From NCBI RefSeq assembly GCF_024206495.1, contig NZ_JAMBPQ010000006.1:62001-126000 (forward strand): a DNA stretch of 64,000 nucleotides, written 5' to 3'. Below, one piece after another: positions 7,713-17,203 of this stretch. Numbering within the stretch: position 1 is the stretch's first letter; each line of letters opens with the position of its first letter. This DNA comes from Paraburkholderia sp. CNPSo 3272. Its GTDB lineage: Bacteria; Pseudomonadota; Gammaproteobacteria; Burkholderiales; Burkholderiaceae. The notes under the pieces were generated by a model. It did no database searches, had not been told where the DNA came from, and saw only the letters and a program-made list of their open reading frames with translations. The translations under genes were made by a program, and so were the position numbers.

Positions 7713-10649
7713 ATGCAAGAGAACGGCGCACCTGCGCTCACGGTCGAGGAAACGCTGATCACCGAAGCCCTGGTGAACCGCCCGAACCGACTGCCCGATT
7801 ACGAGGGCGAGAGCCGTGCGCTTGCTGCGCTCACGCGGGAAATGGCGAGTAATCCCTCAGGTGTACTGCCTATGCTGGCGCGGCTCGCCCTTGCGCTTTG
7901 CCGCGCCGAGTCGGCCGGCGTGAGCGTGCCCGAGCGCGACGGCCCCACGATCCAGTTCCGGTGGGACGCCGTGGCCGGCGAACTGGCCGGCCACGTGGGC
8001 CGCACGCTTCCCGGCGACGACTGCGAGAGCGGCGTGACCGCGGGGCGCAATACCATGCTTCTGTTCGATCGCCCCGCACGCTGCTTTGCTTCGTACCGCG
8101 CGATCGAGCCGCCCATCCGCGAAGCGCTGCACGTCCCCTGGCACGTCAACGGCACGGTGGTCGGCACGGTCTGGGCCGTGACGCACGGCGAGGAAAAACA
8201 TTTCGACGCCGAAGACGCGCGCCTGCTGGAAGGCCTCGCTTCGTGCGCGAGCGCCGCGCACCAGTTGACGAGCGCGCTGAGCGACGCCCAGGACGCGGGC
8301 CGCAATCTCGCGCACCAGGTGGCCGAACGCACGCGCACGCTGCAGAACCTCAACACGAAGCTCCACGACGAAGCCCGGCAGCGCAAGCACGTCGAGGATG
8401 CGCTGCGGGAGAGCGAAGCGCGCCTGCAGGCCGCCATCTCCATCGAAACCGTGGGCGTGCTGTTCTTCGACCTCGACGGCACCATGGCCGACGCCAACGG
8501 CGCATTCGAGCAGATGAGCGGCTATAGCCGCGAGGATTTGCGCGCCGCGGTGCACTGGGACCGGCTCGTGCCGCTCGAATTCCTCGGCGTCACGACGCGC
8601 GCGGTCACCGACCTCGCCACCACCGGACGCACACAGCCCTATGAGCGGCAGTTGATCCGCAAGGACGGCACGCGCTGGTGGGGGCTTTTTGCGCCGACGC
8701 GGATCTCGGGCTCGGGCATGGCCTCGAAGTGCGCCGAATTCGCGCTGGACATTACGGAACGCAAGCGCGTAGAGACTGAATGCATGGACAGCGAGGAGCG
8801 CTTTCGCGCATTGGTGGAAGGCTTTGCGCAGGCCGTGTGGGAAGCCGATGCACGGGGTCAGGCCGAGTCGGTCTCGCCCGGCTGGTCGGACTATACCGGC
8901 CAGCCCGCCGAAGAGTGGCTCGGCGAAGGCTGGGCCAACGCCGTTCATCCCGACGACCGCGCCAACGCGCTGCGCCAATGGAAGGACGCGGTCGCGGCGC
9001 AGCGTGTGGTGAACGCGGAACATCGCCTGCAGGTCGCCACGGGCGGCTGGCGCTGGACCAACCTGCGCGCCGCGCCGATCTGGAACGCGGACGGCACGGT
9101 GCGCAAGTGGGTGGGCATGAATATCGACGTGGACGACCGCCGCAGCGCCCAGGAAGCCCTGCGCGAAAGCGAGGCGCGCTTTCGAGCGCTAGCCGAAGCG
9201 TCGCCCGCGCTGATCTGGCAAATCGACACGCAAGGCAACACGGTCTATCTGAACCAGCGATATATCACGGCGATCGGCCTGACGCCCGGACAACTGCTCG
9301 AAACCGGCTGGCACACGATCGTGCATCCGCGCGATCTGCCCGGCTTTCTTTCGCGCGTACAGGCCGCACAGCAGGACCATTGCGCGTTCCAGAGCCGGCT
9401 GCGCGTGAAACTCAAGGACACAGGCTGGCACTGGTTCGAAACCTGCTGTGCGCCGTGGTTTTCCGCGAACGGCGAGTTTCGCGGCCACGTCTGTGTGTCG
9501 ATCGACGTGACCGAAGCCGTGAACGCCGAAGACGCGCTCAAGGAAGCCGACCGGCGCAAGGACGAATTCCTCGCGACGCTCGCGCACGAACTGCGCAATC
9601 CGCTCGCGCCCATTGCCAATGCGCTGCACCTCATCCGCCGCAGCGCGTTTCCCGCGGACTCCGCGCCGATCCTCGACATGCTCGATCGGCAGGTGCATCA
9701 CATGGTGCGACTCATCGACGACCTGATGGAAGTGTCACGCATCACGCGCGGCAAGATCGGCCTCGTGAAGGCGCCCGTGGCGCTCGCGGAAATCATCGCG
9801 AACGCCGTCGAAACCAGCCGCCCCGCGATCGATCAGGCGCATCATGAACTGGGCATCTCGCTGCCCGACGCGCCGCTCGTTCTCGACGCCGATCGTGTGC
9901 GGCTCACCCAGGTCTTCGCGAACATGCTCAACAACGCGGCGCGCTACACCGACACGGGCGGTCAGATCCGGCTCGACGCGACGCGCGAAGGCGAGTGGGT
10001 CGTCGTCGCGCTGAGCGATACGGGAATCGGCATGTCGGCGGGGCAGATCGATCAGGTGTTCGAAATGTTCACCCAGGTCAGCCGCCCCGCCGACCGCAAC
10101 CAGGGTGGTCTTGGCATTGGCCTCACCATGGTGCGCCATCTCGTGCGCATGCACGGCGGCACGGTCGAGGCGGCGAGCGCCGGCCCCGGCAAAGGCAGCA
10201 CCTTCACGGTGCGCCTGCCGCTCTCCCAGCAGACGCTCGCCGAAGCGCGCGAGAGCCCGGCGGCCTTGGCGCGCGCCGGGAAGCCGCTCGCGGGCAAGCG
10301 CATTCTCGTGGTCGACGACAACCGCGACGCCGCGGATTCGCTCGCCATGGTGCTCTCGAGCGAAGGCGCGCAAGTGCGCGTGGTCTACGACGGCGCCGCC
10401 GCGCTCGGCGCACTGCAGCAGTCGGTGCCGCATGCGGTCGTGCTCGACATCGGCATGCCCGGCATGGACGGCTACGAAATCGCGCGGCAGATCCGTCAAA
10501 GCCCGCGCTACGTCGGCCTGCACATCATCGCGCTCACGGGTTGGGGCCAGCACGCCGACCGGCTGCGCTCGCGCATGAGCGGCATCGACTCGCATCTCAC
10601 GAAGCCGGTCGATTTCCACACCCTGTTCGATCTGCTGGTCGCGCGCTGA
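7713..10649 (+). CDS. Hybrid sensor histidine kinase: GAF-PAS-PAS-PAS-HisKA-HATPase-REC
   Basis: A 978-residue soluble hybrid kinase. An N-terminal GAF-like sensor (about 40-190) is followed by a short coiled coil (195-240) and three PAS repeats (about 232-350, 358-475 and 485-603), each ending in the ITERK/VDDRR/VTEAV type linker. The HisKA box KDEFLATLAHELRNPLAP places the phosphoacceptor at H625. ATPase boxes are seen in NNAARYTD, SDTGIGM and GGLGIGLTMV. A C-terminal receiver domain (from about 862, RILVVDDNRDAADS) has D912 as phosphoacceptor. No membrane segment is visible, so it senses a cytoplasmic signal. It stands alone with no partner regulator nearby, and GGAGGG precedes the ATG. 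Confidence 0.92.
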   Translation: MQENGAPALTVEETLITEALVNRPNRLPDYEGESRALAALTREMASNPSGVLPMLARLALALCRAESAGVSVPERDGPTIQFRWDAVAGELAGHVGRTLPGDDCESGVTAGRNTMLLFDRPARCFASYRAIEPPIREALHVPWHVNGTVVGTVWAVTHGEEKHFDAEDARLLEGLASCASAAHQLTSALSDAQDAGRNLAHQVAERTRTLQNLNTKLHDEARQRKHVEDALRESEARLQAAISIETVGVLFFDLDGTMADANGAFEQMSGYSREDLRAAVHWDRLVPLEFLGVTTRAVTDLATTGRTQPYERQLIRKDGTRWWGLFAPTRISGSGMASKCAEFALDITERKRVETECMDSEERFRALVEGFAQAVWEADARGQAESVSPGWSDYTGQPAEEWLGEGWANAVHPDDRANALRQWKDAVAAQRVVNAEHRLQVATGGWRWTNLRAAPIWNADGTVRKWVGMNIDVDDRRSAQEALRESEARFRALAEASPALIWQIDTQGNTVYLNQRYITAIGLTPGQLLETGWHTIVHPRDLPGFLSRVQAAQQDHCAFQSRLRVKLKDTGWHWFETCCAPWFSANGEFRGHVCVSIDVTEAVNAEDALKEADRRKDEFLATLAHELRNPLAPIANALHLIRRSAFPADSAPILDMLDRQVHHMVRLIDDLMEVSRITRGKIGLVKAPVALAEIIANAVETSRPAIDQAHHELGISLPDAPLVLDADRVRLTQVFANMLNNAARYTDTGGQIRLDATREGEWVVVALSDTGIGMSAGQIDQVFEMFTQVSRPADRNQGGLGIGLTMVRHLVRMHGGTVEAASAGPGKGSTFTVRLPLSQQTLAEARESPAALARAGKPLAGKRILVVDDNRDAADSLAMVLSSEGAQVRVVYDGAAALGALQQSVPHAVVLDIGMPGMDGYEIARQIRQSPRYVGLHIIALTGWGQHADRLRSRMSGIDSHLTKPVDFHTLFDLLVAR

Positions 10650-10667
10650 AACGCCCCCGCGCGCACT

Positions 10668-11816
10668 TCACACGCCATTGCCCCCGAGCGTCTTAAGACT
10701 CTTCCACTGGCCCTGCTGCACTTCGAAGAGCGTATAAGGCGGCCTGATCAGGTCGCCGTGCGGATCGAACGCGATATTGCCAGTCACGCCCGCCACCGTC
10801 ACCTTCGGGAAGCTCGCGACGATCTTCGCACGGTCGAGCGAATCGGCATTGCGAATCGCCTTCAGCATGGCGAGCGCGGCGTCATAGGCGAACGGTGCAT
10901 ACAGTTCGACATCCTGATTGAAGCGCGCCTTGTAGCGCTTCGCGAACGCCTGCGCGGAAGGCAGCTTGTCGAGCGCCGGCCCCGGTTCGAGGTCCTGCGT
11001 GCCCTCGCCCGCCGGGCCCGCGATCTGCAGGAAGGCATTGCTCTTCAGCGCGCCCGCGCCGAACAGGCGCGCCGGCATGCCGAGCGTACGCATCTGCTTG
11101 GCAAGCATCGCGCCCTGTTCGTCGAGGCCGCCAAAGAAAATCACATCGACGTTTTTCTGCTTGAGCGAGGTGAGAATAGCGCGAAAATCCACGGCCTTGT
11201 CGTTGGTGAACTCGCGGTCGACGATATTGCCGTTGACTTCCTTCGCGCCTTTCTCGAACGCGTCGGCGAGCCCCTGGCCGAAGGCCGTGCGGTCGTCGAT
11301 GATGCCGATGCGCTTCGCCTTCAACTGCTCCACCGCGAACTTGCCGGCGATCACGCCGCCTATCCCGTCGTTGCCCATGGTGCGAAACACGTTTGCGTAG
11401 CCCTGCTGGGTCAACGCCGGGTTCGTGGAGCCCGGCGTGATCATCGCGACGTTCGCATTGTGATAAACCGTCGAAGCGGGAATGCTGCAGCCAGAGTTGT
11501 AGTGGCCGATCACGCCGACCACGCCGTCGTCCACCAGCTTTTGCGCCACCTGCACGGCCACGTGCGGATCGGCCTGGTCGTCCTGCACGTCGAGCACGTA
11601 CTTCACAGGCTTGCCGGCAATGACCGGATGTTTGGCGTTCTCCTCGTCAATCGCGAGCTGCGCGCCATACTGCAAGTCCTTGCCGACGCGCGCCACCGGG
11701 CCGGTGAGCGGACCCGCGAAGCCGATCTTCACAACCTCGGGGTCGGCCGCCTGCGCGGGGCCGTGCAAGCCCATCAGCCCGAGGGCCATCGTTAGTACGA
11801 GAGTGCGGCGGTTCAT
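10668..11816 (-). CDS. Periplasmic binding protein, branched-chain amino acid (LivK) type
   Basis: A 382-residue type I periplasmic binding protein. Its signal peptide MNRRTLVLTMALGLMGLHGP is cleaved around AQA-ADPE, and the mature start VVKIGFAGPLTGPVARVGKD is the LivJ/LivK signature. The ATG at 11814-11816 has GAGG nine bases upstream; the ATG three codons earlier has none at a usable distance. Such proteins deliver leucine, isoleucine, valine or related amino acids to an ABC importer, but no permease or ATPase genes are near. It follows the DadA-type gene by 76 bases on the same strand, so the ligand may be an amino acid handled by that oxidase. Confidence 0.87.
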   Translation of the reverse strand: MNRRTLVLTMALGLMGLHGPAQAADPEVVKIGFAGPLTGPVARVGKDLQYGAQLAIDEENAKHPVIAGKPVKYVLDVQDDQADPHVAVQVAQKLVDDGVVGVIGHYNSGCSIPASTVYHNANVAMITPGSTNPALTQQGYANVFRTMGNDGIGGVIAGKFAVEQLKAKRIGIIDDRTAFGQGLADAFEKGAKEVNGNIVDREFTNDKAVDFRAILTSLKQKNVDVIFFGGLDEQGAMLAKQMRTLGMPARLFGAGALKSNAFLQIAGPAGEGTQDLEPGPALDKLPSAQAFAKRYKARFNQDVELYAPFAYDAALAMLKAIRNADSLDRAKIVASFPKVTVAGVTGNIAFDPHGDLIRPPYTLFEVQQGQWKSLKTLGGNGV

Positions 11817-11892
11817 GATGCTCATCCTCGCTGGGAGACTGTTGGGTGAGTTGTTACGTGGCTGTTGGCTGGAAAGTGGCTTGAAACAGGGA

Positions 11893-13125
11893 TTAGAAAC
11901 GGCGCGGACTATAAGGCGCGAGATCGATCGAAGGCGCACGTTGCGCAACGAGATCGGCGATCACGCTGCCCGTCACGCCGCCGAGCGTCACGCCCAGATG
12001 CTGGTGGCCGAACGCATAGATCACGCGCGGCGAGCGGCTCGACGCGCCCACCACGGGCAGCGCGTCGGGCAGGCTCGGCCGGAAGCCGAGCCAGTCGCTG
12101 TCCGGTTCCGGCAGTCCGGGCAGCGCCTCCTGCGCGGAACGCGTCAGCAGGCGCAGCAGGTCCGCGTTCTTGCCCGCGCCGTTGGCCGCCAACTCGACGG
12201 TGCCCGCCGCGCGGATGCCGCCATCCATCGGCGTCATGTAGAAGCCGCGCTCGGCCCAGCCGCACGGGCGCGAAATTCGGTTAGCGGTGCCAGGAAAGCG
12301 CACGTGGTAGCCGCGCTCGACGCCCAGCGGTACCGCGTCGCCGCATTGGCGCGCGAGGCGCCCCGAAAATGCGCCCGCGCACACAATGGCCTGTTCTGCG
12401 TCATGCGCCTCGCCCGCCGTATCGATCAGTTTTACCGCGCCAGCCGCTGGCTCCAGCGTTTCGACGGCAACGCGCCGGTGCACGAGACCGCGCTGCGTCA
12501 ACATCGCATGCAAGGCCTGCAGAAAACCGCGCGGATCGCTCAGAAACCAACTGCCCTTGAAGAGCGTGCCTTGACAGAAGAGCGGCGCGAGGCCGGGCTC
12601 CAGTTGTGCGATCTCGCTGCGCGCGAGCGTTTCGAACGCCACACCGAGCGAGCGCCGCAGCTCGAGCGCCGGCTGCGCGGCCTCGAACGACGCCGCGCTG
12701 GAATACAGGTAGAGGCATTCGCGTTCGCGCACGAAAGCCGCGAGCGTGTCGACGGCGAGCATTTCGCGGTAGCCTTCGAAGGCACGCGAGAGCAGTTGCG
12801 CAAGCGCGTTCACGCTGCCCGCGTAGCGGCGCGGCGTTGCGCTGAGCAGGAACCGCGTGAGCCACGGCGCGAGCTCCGGCACATCGCCCCAACGGATGCG
12901 CAGCGGGCTCGTCGACGAGAACAGAAAGCGCGGGATGTTGCGGAACACGTCCGGGTTGTTCACGGGAATGCACGCATAGTTCGCGAACGTGCCCGCGTTG
13001 CCGTAGGAAGCGCCCTCGCCCGGACCCAGCGGGTCGTACAGCGTCACGCTGTGCCCGTCGCGCATGAGCCAGTACGCGCACGACAACCCCACGAAACCCG
13101 CGCCGATGACAGCGACTTGCGCCAT
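11893..13125 (-). CDS. D-amino acid dehydrogenase-like FAD oxidoreductase (DadA family)
   Basis: A 410-residue flavoprotein. The N-terminal Rossmann motif is VAVIGAGFVGLSCAYWL, GEGASYGNAGTF is the DAO-family FAD loop, and the C-terminal IYAFGHQHLGVTLGGVTGSV is the family's closing motif. It would oxidise a D-amino acid or other secondary/primary amine to an imine and pass electrons to the respiratory chain. Its start codon overlaps the stop of the upstream permease by one base (TAATG), so import and oxidation are translationally coupled. The substrate is unknown; D-alanine is only one possibility because no alanine racemase is linked here. Confidence 0.87.
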   Translation of the reverse strand: MAQVAVIGAGFVGLSCAYWLMRDGHSVTLYDPLGPGEGASYGNAGTFANYACIPVNNPDVFRNIPRFLFSSTSPLRIRWGDVPELAPWLTRFLLSATPRRYAGSVNALAQLLSRAFEGYREMLAVDTLAAFVRERECLYLYSSAASFEAAQPALELRRSLGVAFETLARSEIAQLEPGLAPLFCQGTLFKGSWFLSDPRGFLQALHAMLTQRGLVHRRVAVETLEPAAGAVKLIDTAGEAHDAEQAIVCAGAFSGRLARQCGDAVPLGVERGYHVRFPGTANRISRPCGWAERGFYMTPMDGGIRAAGTVELAANGAGKNADLLRLLTRSAQEALPGLPEPDSDWLGFRPSLPDALPVVGASSRSPRVIYAFGHQHLGVTLGGVTGSVIADLVAQRAPSIDLAPYSPRRF

Positions 13126-14537
13126 TACTTCTTCCAGTTGGTTGCGGGCTCACGGAAATCCTGCACGTGAGTCCTCTTGCGTGTGAGCAGGTAAGCCGCC
13201 GACACCACCGCCAGGCTCGCGAGGCTCGCCATGAGCTGGCCCGCGAGCGCGTGGTCGAAGCCCATCGCGCAGAGCACGCCGGCAATGGCCGCCACCACGG
13301 CCCACGAAAGCCAGGGAAAGAGCCACATCCTGAACGTGAGCCGTTCGGGCTCCGTTGCCTCCAGGCGCCTGCGAATCACGATCTGCGAAACCGCGATGGA
13401 GAAATACACGAACAGCATGACCGCGCCCGATGCACTGACGAGATACAGGAACACGCCCTGCGGCGAAACGATTGCCGCGACGATGGCCACGTAGCCGACG
13501 ATACTGCTCGCGAGCACGGCGAGGCGCGGCACGCGGCTCTTCGAGAGCTTGAGCAGCGCGCGCGGGGCGTCGCGGCGCTCGGCGAGCCGGAACACGATGC
13601 GCGACGACACATAGAGCCCGGAGTTCAGCGCCGACAGCACGGCCACCAGGACGATTGCATTCATGATGTCCGCGGCGCCCGGAATATGCATGGTTTCGAG
13701 CGCCGCCACGAACGGCGAATAGCCCACCTTGATGCTCGCCCACGGCACGATGCACGCGATCACGAATAGCGAGCCGACATAGAACGTGATGACGCGCAGG
13801 ATTACCGAGCGCGTCATCGACGCAACGTTGCGGCCCGGATCGTCGGATTCGGCGGCGGCAATGGTCGCGATCTCCGCACCGCCCACCGCGAAGATCACCG
13901 TGGGCACACCCGCGAAGATCGACATCGCGCCGAACGGCATGAAGCCGTGATTGCCGCTCAGATTGTTCACGGTCTGATGCCACGAGCTGAACCCCAACAG
14001 GTAGCTCGCGCCCACCACGATGAACACGATGATTGCCGCCACCTTGATCGACGCAAACCAGTACTCGAATTCTCCATATGATTTCACCGAGAGCAGATTC
14101 ACTGCCGTCATGAGCGAAAGGAGCACGAGCCCGATCAGCCAGACCGGTGCGGGAATCCAGCGCTGCAGGATGCCCGCGCCCGCCACCGCCTCCACGGCAA
14201 CCACGATCACCCAGAAGTACCAGTAGAGCCAGCCGTTCGTGAATCCGGCCCAGTCGCCGAGACCAATACGCGTGAACTCCGTGAACGAGCCGACGCCCGG
14301 ATGCGCGAGCGCCATCTCGCCAAGCATGCGCATGACGAACAACACGACGATGCCCGCCAGCAGGTAGCTCAGGCAGGCAGCCGGTCCCATCGCGCTGATG
14401 GTGGCGCTGCTGCCGACGAAGAGCCCCGCGCCGATGATCCCGCCGAGCGAAATCATCGTGACGTGCCGCTTGCGCAGCGAATGACCAAGAGGTGTGGATG
14501 TTGCGCTTGGAGCGTGTGTGGGTTGCCGGGTTGCCAC
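13125..14537 (-). CDS. Amino acid permease, APC superfamily (AAT/GABA permease type)
   Basis: A 470-residue inner-membrane proton symporter with about 12 hydrophobic segments. The consensus opening RHVTMISLGGIIGAGLFVGS and GEMALAHPGVGSFTEF mark the amino acid transporter (AAT) family containing GabP, AnsP and CycA. It is the first gene of a permease-oxidase-binding protein operon, transcribed away from a MocR regulator, which fits uptake of a D-amino acid, GABA-like compound or other amine. The substrate cannot be read from the sequence. Its promoter region holds an inverted plus direct repeat likely bound by that regulator. Confidence 0.88.
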   Translation of the reverse strand: MATRQPTHAPSATSTPLGHSLRKRHVTMISLGGIIGAGLFVGSSATISAMGPAACLSYLLAGIVVLFVMRMLGEMALAHPGVGSFTEFTRIGLGDWAGFTNGWLYWYFWVIVVAVEAVAGAGILQRWIPAPVWLIGLVLLSLMTAVNLLSVKSYGEFEYWFASIKVAAIIVFIVVGASYLLGFSSWHQTVNNLSGNHGFMPFGAMSIFAGVPTVIFAVGGAEIATIAAAESDDPGRNVASMTRSVILRVITFYVGSLFVIACIVPWASIKVGYSPFVAALETMHIPGAADIMNAIVLVAVLSALNSGLYVSSRIVFRLAERRDAPRALLKLSKSRVPRLAVLASSIVGYVAIVAAIVSPQGVFLYLVSASGAVMLFVYFSIAVSQIVIRRRLEATEPERLTFRMWLFPWLSWAVVAAIAGVLCAMGFDHALAGQLMASLASLAVVSAAYLLTRKRTHVQDFREPATNWKK

Positions 14538-14606
14538 GAGCCTGTCCTCCTGTAATACAGTGCGTGTTGCGCCGAACTGCTAGCCGAACAAAATTGAATT
14601 CATACT

Positions 14607-14648
14607 CACACAATAATTTTTTGTGTGCAATCAAAAAGGCTTTGTGTG
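14607..14648. promoter_or_regulatory. Inverted plus direct repeat between the permease and its MocR regulator
   Basis: In the 284-base divergent gap, CACACAA (14607-14613) and TTGTGTG (14621-14627) form a perfect 7-base inverted repeat. A third copy, TTGTGTG, lies at 14642-14648, exactly 21 bases after the second. The whole stretch is much more AT-rich than the flanking genes, as expected for a promoter. The architecture mirrors the repeats upstream of enuR, supporting binding by the neighbouring MocR-type protein to control the permease operon, its own gene, or both. Confidence 0.55.
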
Positions 14649-14821
14649 GAGACCAGGAAATTCCCTGGTGGATGAGGTTCCGGCTCGCAGCAAAGGCAGC
14701 TAAACTTCCGACATATATCGTATTATTCGATTATGGATACGGTGACGGTGCTGGCGATCCACCTCACAGCAGCAAGCCAACGTGAAAAGACGATCGAGTT
14801 TTGTATGGAGTTACTACTTGC

Positions 14822-16249
14822 ATGAAAGCCGACGATTACCAGACAAAATCGGATGACGCTGTCCGGACAAAAGGTCGTCAAGCCACGTATCTGGAGGTCT
14901 CCCGCAATCTCGAGGAGCAGGTGCGCAGCGGTCAATACCCACCGGGCAGCCGCCTGCCGCCGCAGCGCGATCTGGCCGTGGAACTGGGCATCAATGTCTC
15001 CACCGTCTCGCGCGCGTATAAGGAGTTGCAGGCGCGCGGGCTGATCGTGGCGAGCAAGCGGCGCGGCTCGATCGTCACCGGCGGGGCCATGCCTGCTGTC
15101 GGCGCCGCGGCGCAGCGCGGCAGCCAAGCGAGCGGCGCTGATGCGAGCGGCGTGGTGGACCTCACCGTCAACCGGCCGGCGACCGGAGAATTTCTCGCGC
15201 AGCTCGCCCGCACGATGGCATCGATCTCGCGCGACCCGCGCTTTGCGGAAACCCAGGAATACCAGCCGCCGCAGGGCGCCGAATGGGCGCGCGCGGCTGG
15301 CGCGCAATGGATCGCCGCGCCCGGCTTCACGCCCTCGCCCGAGAATCTCGTCGTGACGAGCGGCGCGCAGCACGGCCTCTATGCGGTCCTGAGCAGCCTG
15401 ATGGGACACGAAGGGGTGATCCTCTCCGACAAGCTGACTTACTACGGCCTCAAGGCGCTCGCTCCTGTGTTCCAGTTCGAGCTGGTCGGGGTCCCCAGCG
15501 ACGCCGAAGGCCTGCTGCCCGACCAGCTCGAAGACGCGTGCCGCCGCATGCCGGTGAAGGCGATCTTCACCGTGCCGAACCTGCAGAACCCCAGCGTTGT
15601 CACGATGAGCCTGGAGCGGCGCCTCGCGCTCGTGGAGATCGCGCGTCGCCATCACGTCGCCATCATCGAGGACGACGTGTACGGGCCGTTGCTGCGCAAG
15701 CGCCTGCCGACCATCGCGAGCCTGTGCCCCGAACTGACCTTCCACGTGGCCTCCACTTCGAAGGTGCTCGCGCCGGGGCTGCGCATCGGCTATCTGCTCA
15801 CACCGCCGCATGGTGCGCCACTCGCTGCCGAAGCCGTGCGTACGACGGCCTGGATGCCCGCGCCGCTCACCACCCTCGTCACCACGCGCTGGATCGAGGA
15901 CGGCACCGCGCGCCTCATCCTCGAAGCGCAGCGTGCGGAGCTGCAGGCACGGCAGGAACTCGCGCTCGAGATCCTGCCGCGCGATCTGCTCAACAGCGAC
16001 CCGGCGTGCATGTTCGTGTGGCTGCGCGTGCCGGCGCCGTGGCGTTCCGACGACTTCGCCGCCAACGCGCTCGCGCGCGGTGTAAACACCATGCCCGCCT
16101 CGGCGTTCGCGGTGGACCGCTCGACACTCGAGCACGGCGTGCGCATCAACCTCGCGTGCGCAACCTCGCGGGAGCAACTGGCGCGTGCGCTGAAGGTCCT
16201 CGCGCGCACGCTGCAGGACCGCCCGCGCGCCCTCTTTGGCACGATCTAG
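14822..16249 (+). CDS. MocR/GabR-subfamily transcriptional regulator (GntR helix-turn-helix plus aminotransferase domain)
   Basis: This 475-residue regulator has an N-terminal winged helix-turn-helix (LPPQRDLAVELGINVSTVSRAYKEL) and a fold-I aminotransferase-like body. VASTSKVLAPGLRIGYLLT holds the PLP lysine (K314 from this start), and IIEDDVYGPLL the ring-contacting aspartate. The start is uncertain: the ATG at 14822 has GGAG only 13 bases away, while an upstream in-frame TTG at 14801 is also possible. It is divergent from the permease-DadA-binding protein operon, which it most likely controls in response to an amino compound that reacts with PLP. No aminotransferase or dehydrogenase partner genes are present, so it is not an obvious GabR. 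Confidence 0.88.
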   Translation: MKADDYQTKSDDAVRTKGRQATYLEVSRNLEEQVRSGQYPPGSRLPPQRDLAVELGINVSTVSRAYKELQARGLIVASKRRGSIVTGGAMPAVGAAAQRGSQASGADASGVVDLTVNRPATGEFLAQLARTMASISRDPRFAETQEYQPPQGAEWARAAGAQWIAAPGFTPSPENLVVTSGAQHGLYAVLSSLMGHEGVILSDKLTYYGLKALAPVFQFELVGVPSDAEGLLPDQLEDACRRMPVKAIFTVPNLQNPSVVTMSLERRLALVEIARRHHVAIIEDDVYGPLLRKRLPTIASLCPELTFHVASTSKVLAPGLRIGYLLTPPHGAPLAAEAVRTTAWMPAPLTTLVTTRWIEDGTARLILEAQRAELQARQELALEILPRDLLNSDPACMFVWLRVPAPWRSDDFAANALARGVNTMPASAFAVDRSTLEHGVRINLACATSREQLARALKVLARTLQDRPRALFGTI

Positions 16250-16578
16250 GCTGCCCCCGGATTTTCCCCAATGCGGTGGTGTTGATGCGCTCGCCTGTGG
16301 CGCGAGCCCATCGAGCCTGCGCATGACCATGCGCAATTTCTTCCGCTGCAAGTGCGGCCCACGCTGCCCGAATCGGTCATAACGTCCGCGATGTTAGGCA
16401 ACGACGCTGGACACCGTCCGCGCGCTGGTGGACTTCGCATCCATCTGCATGACGTGCGCGCACATTCGGCTGGCAGGAAGCAAATCAGGTACTAGAATGC
16501 ATTGGTGCAGTGATGCAAAGGCAGTCTGTTCGGCAAGAACGTTCGACAGTTTGATGTTTCGAGTTCGTCATTGGAGGC
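16250..16578. other. Gap without a recognisable gene
   Basis: About 330 bases lie between the MocR regulator and the next gene. Short open frames exist on both strands, but none shows protein-like composition with a ribosome site or a recognisable domain. There is no clear terminator hairpin after the regulator. The last 80 bases turn AT-richer and probably hold the promoter of the secreted protein that follows. Confidence 0.4.
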
Positions 16579-16584
16579 ATGCTC

Positions 16585-17124
16585 ATGACGTGCCTGAACG
16601 AAAAGATTGTCGGTGCAGCCTTTTTTATGCTGAGCGGTTATGCATTCGCTCAGAGCACCGGTGTGAACATTCCCGAAACCATGACGGTCGCCAATATCCC
16701 GTCAATGCCCCTGGAAGTGGTGCCGGCGCTGCCACCGGAACCCATGGCGTACCTCCACCGGTACGAAATGGAATATCAGACAAATCCGTCCAAACCGTTT
16801 TACGCGCAAGTCGAAAGCTTTTATAGCGCGCCGATGGCACAGGACAAATACCATTACGACTTCGTGAAATCCGCGCCTGTAAGCCGTTACGATGCGCAGC
16901 AGCAGGCTGCACGGCCAACCGCCGAATATCTGCAGATGGGCCCTTCCACAGCGGCGCAAATCTCGATTCTGCAGGTGCCGGACAGCACGCTGAACATCGG
17001 CGCCCAACCTCAGCGCAGGCTGTCGCTGACCGTCGACGAGTGGGTGTTTTCCGCCACCGCACGCGTCGCCATTCTTCATTCGCATAGCACAGGCGCAACG
17101 GTTACGGTTCGACGCGGTTTCTAA
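16585..17124 (+). CDS. Secreted or periplasmic protein of unknown function
   Basis: A 179-residue protein that I cannot assign to a family. The start MTCLNEKIVGAAFFMLSGYA followed by FAQS is a clear Sec signal peptide, cut near AFA-QST. The mature part is proline- and tyrosine-rich at first (IPSMPLEVVPALPPEPMAYL) and ends in beta-like stretches (LSLTVDEWVFSATARVAILH). I prefer ATG 16585 because GGAGG then lies seven bases upstream; the ATG at 16579 is too close to it. It has its own AT-rich upstream region and no operon partner. Confidence 0.65.
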   Translation: MTCLNEKIVGAAFFMLSGYAFAQSTGVNIPETMTVANIPSMPLEVVPALPPEPMAYLHRYEMEYQTNPSKPFYAQVESFYSAPMAQDKYHYDFVKSAPVSRYDAQQQAARPTAEYLQMGPSTAAQISILQVPDSTLNIGAQPQRRLSLTVDEWVFSATARVAILHSHSTGATVTVRRGF

Positions 17125-17203
17125 ATCCGCGTATTGGATAAGGATTGCAGACTTCCTGTACGCCGACATTTCGCAACTTCGGCTTACCGGATGCGTATTC
17201 GCG

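Noticed and set aside
13150-14634. 494-residue frame overlapping the permease on the same strand
   Set aside because: Frame-shifted reading of the permease; it lacks membrane helices and family motifs, which are present in the other frame.
14801-16249. GabR identity for the second MocR regulator
   Set aside because: No gabT or gabD genes nearby; the target is a permease-oxidase operon, so only subfamily level is supported.
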